From NCBI GenBank assembly GCA_001820255.1, contig MHPA01000032.1:16436-31504 (forward strand): a DNA stretch of 15,069 nucleotides, written 5' to 3'. The notes under the pieces were generated by a model, which ran no database searches, was not told the DNA's origin, and was given only the letters and a program-made list of their open reading frames with translations. The stretch's first letter is position 1. Each line of letters opens with the position of its first letter. The stretch is from Candidatus Staskawiczbacteria bacterium RIFCSPLOWO2_01_FULL_38_12b. GTDB taxonomy: Bacteria > Patescibacteriota > Minisyncoccia > Minisyncoccales > Staskawiczbacteraceae. Positions 12,595 through 15,069 of the stretch are shown piece after piece. The position numbers were made by a program, and so were the translations under genes.

Positions 12595-13302
12595 ATGAAA
12601 AAAATAATTTTAGTGTTCATTATTATTACAGTTATTGTGGTGGCAATTTTAGGAGTTGCTTTTGTATTTTATAATGGTTCAAAAAAAACCTATTATCCAG
12701 ATTCTGAAGGGTGGGACAGAAAGGCATTGCAGGGAGATGAATTTGAAACTCTTTTTCCACTAACACTCGGAGAAAATCTTTACCTTGTAAGTCCAACTGA
12801 GGAAGGTGTTTTTGAAAGCAAGGGACCTAGTACCCAAGATACTGCTTTTGTTGAGTACAGGAATAATACCAAAATAAATTTAGGAACAGCTGAAAAAGAA
12901 AATGTATTCACAATAGTAACAGCTCAAAGGTCTTTTTATGTGCACCGAACATTTAAAAAAATGCCAGCTTTAAAGATCTGGACAGAACAGGTGTCTTTAG
13001 AAGAATTTCTTAAATATAAAACAGCTTTAGTAGATCTATTGAATAGTTACCCATCAACTAATATAGAAAAAACTGATTATAAAAATCATGAATACTATAC
13101 CTACCTTGGAAAGAATTTAACCCCCGAAGGATTAAAAGGTAAGAATTCTATTGGGGGAGTTTATGTATTCTTCCCTGAAAAAAATACCGGACTGTTTATT
13201 TTTTTATTCAACACAAGGTATGACACGTCCAATGCTTATCTGATTTCAAGTAATGAAATCAATAGTATCACTCATGAGATTATTGATTCGGTCATAAGAT
13301 AA
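12595..13302 (+). CDS. Membrane-anchored extracytoplasmic protein of unknown function, putative regulator target
   Basis: The 235-aa product opens with a strong N-terminal membrane helix (MKKIILVFIIITVIVVAILG onward to about residue 26) followed by a soluble domain presumed outside the cell. The soluble part is mixed alpha/beta with many aromatics (FVEYRNNTKINLGTAEKENVF, YVHRTFKKMPALKIW, YPSTNIEKTDYKNHEYYTYLGKNL, GGVYVFFPEKNTGLFIFLFNTRYD). No Cys-pair pattern, repeat or catalytic motif stands out, and I recognise no family. A GGGAG SD (12581-12585) lies 9 nt before the ATG. The preceding palindrome, shared with the regulator gene, suggests inducible expression. Signal peptide cleavage cannot be decided from the sequence. 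Confidence 0.8.
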   Translation: MKKIILVFIIITVIVVAILGVAFVFYNGSKKTYYPDSEGWDRKALQGDEFETLFPLTLGENLYLVSPTEEGVFESKGPSTQDTAFVEYRNNTKINLGTAEKENVFTIVTAQRSFYVHRTFKKMPALKIWTEQVSLEEFLKYKTALVDLLNSYPSTNIEKTDYKNHEYYTYLGKNLTPEGLKGKNSIGGVYVFFPEKNTGLFIFLFNTRYDTSNAYLISSNEINSITHEIIDSVIR

Positions 13303-13334
13303 ATGAACGAGCTTGCTCAAGCTTGCTCAAGCTA

Positions 13335-13362
13335 TTGACAATGGTTTTATTTAGAATAGAAT
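13335..13362 (+). promoter_or_regulatory. Strong promoter-like pair with no gene directly downstream
   Basis: Perfect TTGACA (13335-13340), 16 bp, TAGAAT (13357-13362). It follows two direct repeats of GCTTGCTCAA (13311-13330). It points into a gene-free stretch that ends in a strong terminator, and beyond that to the 16S gene. Confidence 0.55.
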
Positions 13363-13368
13363 AGCTAT

Positions 13369-13475
13369 ATATTCTTAAAACTAGAAACTACAACAAACAT
13401 ATTTTAAAACTTGATTGTTTATAAAATATCCGCGAAAATTTTGAAAGAGTTCAAAATTTTCGCGGGTGTTTTTTT
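13369..13475 (+). ncRNA. Candidate small RNA or attenuated rRNA leader
   Basis: The interval between the predicted start of the 13335 promoter and the terminator at 13430-13475 is about 107 nt with no start codon leading to a useful frame. A promoter-terminator pair without a gene is the usual signature of a small RNA or of a conditional leader. There is no family match to offer. Confidence 0.3.
13430..13475 (+). terminator. Strong intrinsic terminator upstream of the 16S gene
   Basis: CCGCGAAAATTTTGAA (13430-13445) pairs perfectly with 13450-13465 around AGAG and is followed by GTG and seven T. Confidence 0.85.
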
Positions 13476-13804
13476 CAACGCCAGCAGGCGTTGCCCTTTG
13501 AAGCTTTCTTGTCTTTCCGTAGCTTTACGCGAAGGAGGAAGTGAAAGAGGGCAGAAGCGATAGAACGGAAAGTAATTTGAAAAATCCAATATTTTGATAT
13601 TCGTATAAAAATACGAATACATAGAATATATATAATGAATCCCGATTTTACAAAACCATCGTAAATTCGGGGAAGTAAGGTAAGAAAACGAAATGGAAAA
13701 CCAAGCACTCAATGTTTTGAGTACTCGGTAATTTTCACTTCGTGAAAATTAGTTTTTTAAAGTTGTTTCGAATAAGCTTTTATTAAGTGCTTTAACTTAA
13801 TATT
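13476..13804 (+). other. Gene-free structured leader region before 16S rRNA
   Basis: No credible gene is present. Visible elements: hairpin CAACGCC-AGCA-GGCGTTG (13476-13493); distant complementary words CTTTCCGT (from about 13514) and ACGGAAAG (about 13565); hairpin TATTCGTAT-AAAA-ATACGAATA (13598-13619); TATAAT (13631-13636) as a possible -10 without a clear -35; terminator-like AATTTTCAC-TTC-GTGAAAATT plus T run (13730-13758); and TGCTTTAAC (13788-13796), which resembles a boxA antitermination site just before the rRNA. An antiterminated rRNA leader is a reasonable inference. Confidence 0.5.
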
Positions 13805-13966
13805 TTATTTGAGAGTTTGATCCTAGCTCAGGGTGAACGCTGGAAATGTGGATACCGGCATGCAAGTCAAGGGGCCGCAAGGCACCGGCGAACGGCTTAG
13901 TAACACGTAGATACATACCGTAAAGTGGGGCATAGCTCGTCGAAAGACGGGGTAATTTCCCATAGC

Positions 13967-14173
13967 ACCAATCCAAAACTTAGAAAGTTTTGGAATTATT
14001 CTAATTATACTAATTACTCTAATTATTCTAATCAATACCTGAATTAGTGAATTTCTAATTTCTAAAACGATTTAGGATTTGGATATTTTCGATTTGGGAT
14101 TTGATTAGGTTAATTAGGTTAATTAGAATAATTAGGTTAATTCCGTCCAAAACTTGTTGAGTTTTGGATTGGT
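13967..14173 (+). other. Repeat-built expansion of 16S helix 9 (V2 region)
   Basis: ACCAATCCAAAACT (13967-13980) pairs perfectly with 14160-14173, a 14-bp closing stem. Inside, two 42-nt arms (13994-14035 and 14101-14142) are near reverse complements. Each is made of about five 9-nt units of the type TAATTAGNN, with differences mainly at the two variable positions. About 65 nt of GATTTRGGATTT-like sequence separate them. There is no coding frame and no group I core. It follows the helix-8 equivalent (GGGGCATAGC...TTTCCC) and precedes AAAGGCGCAAGCCGCTTT, the helix-10 equivalent, so it lies in the helix-9 loop. Confidence 0.75.
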
Positions 14174-14296
14174 TAAAGGCGCAAGCCGCTTTATGAATGG
14201 TCTGCGGTCTATCAGCTAGTTGGTGGGGTAAAAGCCTACCAAGGCTATGACGGATAGGGGGCGTGAGAGCGCGACCCCCAAGAATGGCACTGCGAT

Positions 14297-15058
14297 CAAT
14301 CGGTCGCCTAGAGAAGTAATTTTCTAGTAAAATCTAGCTATATCGGTGGAACCCAAGAGTACTTAATTATGCTATAATTAGGTATGGGCAATCCCGAGGG
14401 AAGTCGAATATTATCTATTAAAGTCTCAACGTCTGAGGCAGCTTTTATTGCAGGTTTTCTAGAAGGGGATGGCTGTATTTCAGCAAAAATAGGCCCCACT
14501 TCTGGAAGCTATAGAGTTCGTTTGGTTATTAGTTTCACTCAACATACAAAAAATAAAATTGTACTAGAGTATATCCAAAAACTTATCGGAGGAAATATGA
14601 TGCATTATGCTTCAAGAAATATGTCAGAATTGACTATTTCCAACCGAGATGAAGTTTTTGAAGTTCTCAACATTATTTTTCCATTTTTAGTAAGCAAAAA
14701 GAAACAAGCTGAAATTGGCTTGGAAGTTATTGCGACACTAAATAAAGGTAAAAGAGGATTATTGAGAAATTCAAACGATTTACTAAAAGCAGTAAAATTA
14801 GCTGAAGATATCAGAGATTTGAATTCAAATCGGAAGAATAAAACAGTTCACACTTTTGACAAAGTGTTTGCCAGATTGAAAGAGAAAAATATTTTGACCC
14901 CGTAACGACTTACCGAGTACTATTTTTAGTGCTTGGTGGATGGGAGGTTAAATCTTCCATAACACGCTAGCACCATATATTTTATAAAAATATATGGATG
15001 AAGGTATAGTCTATACCATAAGAAACTATGGACGATCTGTTAAAGATCTATAAATATG
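14297..15058 (+). mobile_element. Group I intron in 16S rRNA encoding a homing endonuclease
   Basis: P1: exon GCGAT (14292-14296) pairs with internal guide GTCGC (14303-14307), with the required U-G at the splice site. P2: CTAGAGAA-GTAA-TTTTCTAG (14308-14327). Core P/Q: TCGGTGGAACCC (14343-14354) and GGGCAATCCCGA (14386-14397), with P5a CTTAATTAT/ATAATTAGG (14362-14382). P6: AAGTCG (14401-14406)/CGACTT (14906-14911) encloses the endonuclease gene. Possible P3: CTAGC (14334-14338)/GCTAG (14966-14970). P8: 11-bp hairpin 14973-14997. S element GAAGGTATAGTC (15000-15011), then P9-type hairpins. The terminal G is 15058. The R half of P7 is uncertain (perhaps GAGTACTA near 14915); an extra hairpin between it and P3 would recall subgroup IA. 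Confidence 0.88.
14384..14905 (+). CDS. LAGLIDADG homing endonuclease, I-CreI-like, single motif
   Basis: A site-specific DNA endonuclease that would spread the intron by cutting intronless 16S genes. The product is 173 aa with one LAGLIDADG motif, FIAGFLEGDGCI (about 21-32; acidic residue Asp29), so it should act as a homodimer like I-CreI (163 aa). Collinear resemblance to I-CreI continues: RLVISFTQHTKNK, IQKLIGGNM, then PFLVSKKKQAEIGLEVI, where a Lys matches the catalytic Lys98 region, and a C-terminal helical stretch TFDKVFARLKEKN. The ATG at 14384 lies inside the Q element of the intron core, so the first codons (MGNPEGSR) are read from ribozyme sequence; a later start would need a non-ATG codon. 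The stop abuts the P6 3' strand. The frame is intact, suggesting recent activity or selection. Confidence 0.92.
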   Translation: MGNPEGSRILSIKVSTSEAAFIAGFLEGDGCISAKIGPTSGSYRVRLVISFTQHTKNKIVLEYIQKLIGGNMMHYASRNMSELTISNRDEVFEVLNIIFPFLVSKKKQAEIGLEVIATLNKGKRGLLRNSNDLLKAVKLAEDIRDLNSNRKNKTVHTFDKVFARLKEKNILTP

Positions 15059-15069
15059 ACGGGCCATAC

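Larger units (their letters stand above)
13805..15069 (+). rRNA. 16S ribosomal RNA, 5' part, interrupted by a group I intron; runs off the window
   Basis: The 5' domain is recognisable from AGAGTTTGATCCTAGCTCAG (13812 onward), then TGAACGCTGG, CATGCAAGTC, CGAACGGCTTAGTAACACG, TCAGCTAGTTGGTGGGGTAA and AATGGCACTG; the exon resumes at the window end as ACGGGCCATAC. The 5' end is placed about 7 nt before AGAGTTTG by analogy with E. coli. Two insertions interrupt it: a repeat-built expansion in the helix-9 position (13967-14173) and a group I intron (14297-15058). The usual CCTGG of the 27F primer site reads CCTAG. Everything past roughly E. coli position 337 lies outside the window. Such 16S insertions are known from many CPR bacteria. 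Confidence 0.95.

Noticed and set aside
13419..13712. A 97-codon minus-strand open frame before the 16S gene
   Set aside because: It reads through the terminator stem and several hairpins of the rRNA leader, and its product shows no recognisable domain.
13981..14159. The helix-9 insertion as a second group I or group II intron
   Set aside because: No P/Q/R/S-like core, no domain V-like hairpin and no ORF; it is explained by an extended stem of tandem repeats.
1..15069. UGA recoded as glycine or tryptophan (as in some CPR lineages)
   Set aside because: TGA ends rplY, the transglycosylase gene, the zinc-ribbon gene and prfA at natural protein ends, each followed by a terminator or a next gene.

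Overview
The window looks like a piece of a Candidate Phyla Radiation (Patescibacteria, probably Parcubacteria-like) genome. The reasons are an AT-rich, gene-dense layout with unlinked housekeeping genes, many start codons without a Shine-Dalgarno (SD) sequence, small orphan proteins, and a 16S rRNA gene interrupted by an intron that encodes a homing endonuclease. TAA, TAG and TGA all end genes, so the standard bacterial code is likely. The lineage is inferred from gene content and style, not from a search.

Region 1 (1-4233) is a central-carbon cluster on the plus strand: a 5'-truncated phosphoenolpyruvate synthase (ppsA), a PfkB-family sugar kinase and a class II fructose-bisphosphate aldolase. 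Each carries a short G+C-rich palindrome inserted in frame. Region 2 (4357-6598) holds ribosomal protein L25 and a secreted coiled-coil/lytic-transglycosylase protein, separated by a terminator whose 3' arm also supplies the -35 box of the next promoter. Region 3 (6613-9842) is accessory. It has small unrecognised genes with strong SD sites, a release factor 1 lacking its N-terminal domain (minus strand), a 44-bp perfect palindrome, a distantly related pair of small proteins around a zinc-ribbon gene, a 0.18-kb non-coding element with 21-bp terminal inverted repeats, and a membrane-anchored Cys-rich protein.

Region 4 (9866-12118) is a translation block: L31 (rpmE), S2 (rpsB), EF-Ts (tsf), a small membrane protein and tRNA-Thr(UGU). 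Three junctions in this block hold imperfect inverted repeats built from junction-specific short words, often running from the stop codon of one gene to the start codon of the next. Region 5 (12115-13302) is a small ArsR-like winged-helix regulator and a membrane-anchored protein of unknown function. The same 28-bp palindrome lies upstream of each gene, which looks like a self-contained regulon.

Region 6 (13303-15069) is a structured leader and the first part of a 16S rRNA gene. The rRNA has a long repeat-built expansion in the helix-9 position and a group I intron of about 762 nt whose P6 loop encodes an I-CreI-like LAGLIDADG endonuclease. I can place the splice sites by P1 pairing. Ligated exons would restore the expected spacing of the conserved 16S sequence.

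The strongest candidates for something undescribed are the palindrome-controlled regulator pair, the terminal-inverted-repeat element at 9111-9294, the paralogous small-protein cassettes, and the pervasive micro-repeat hairpins.
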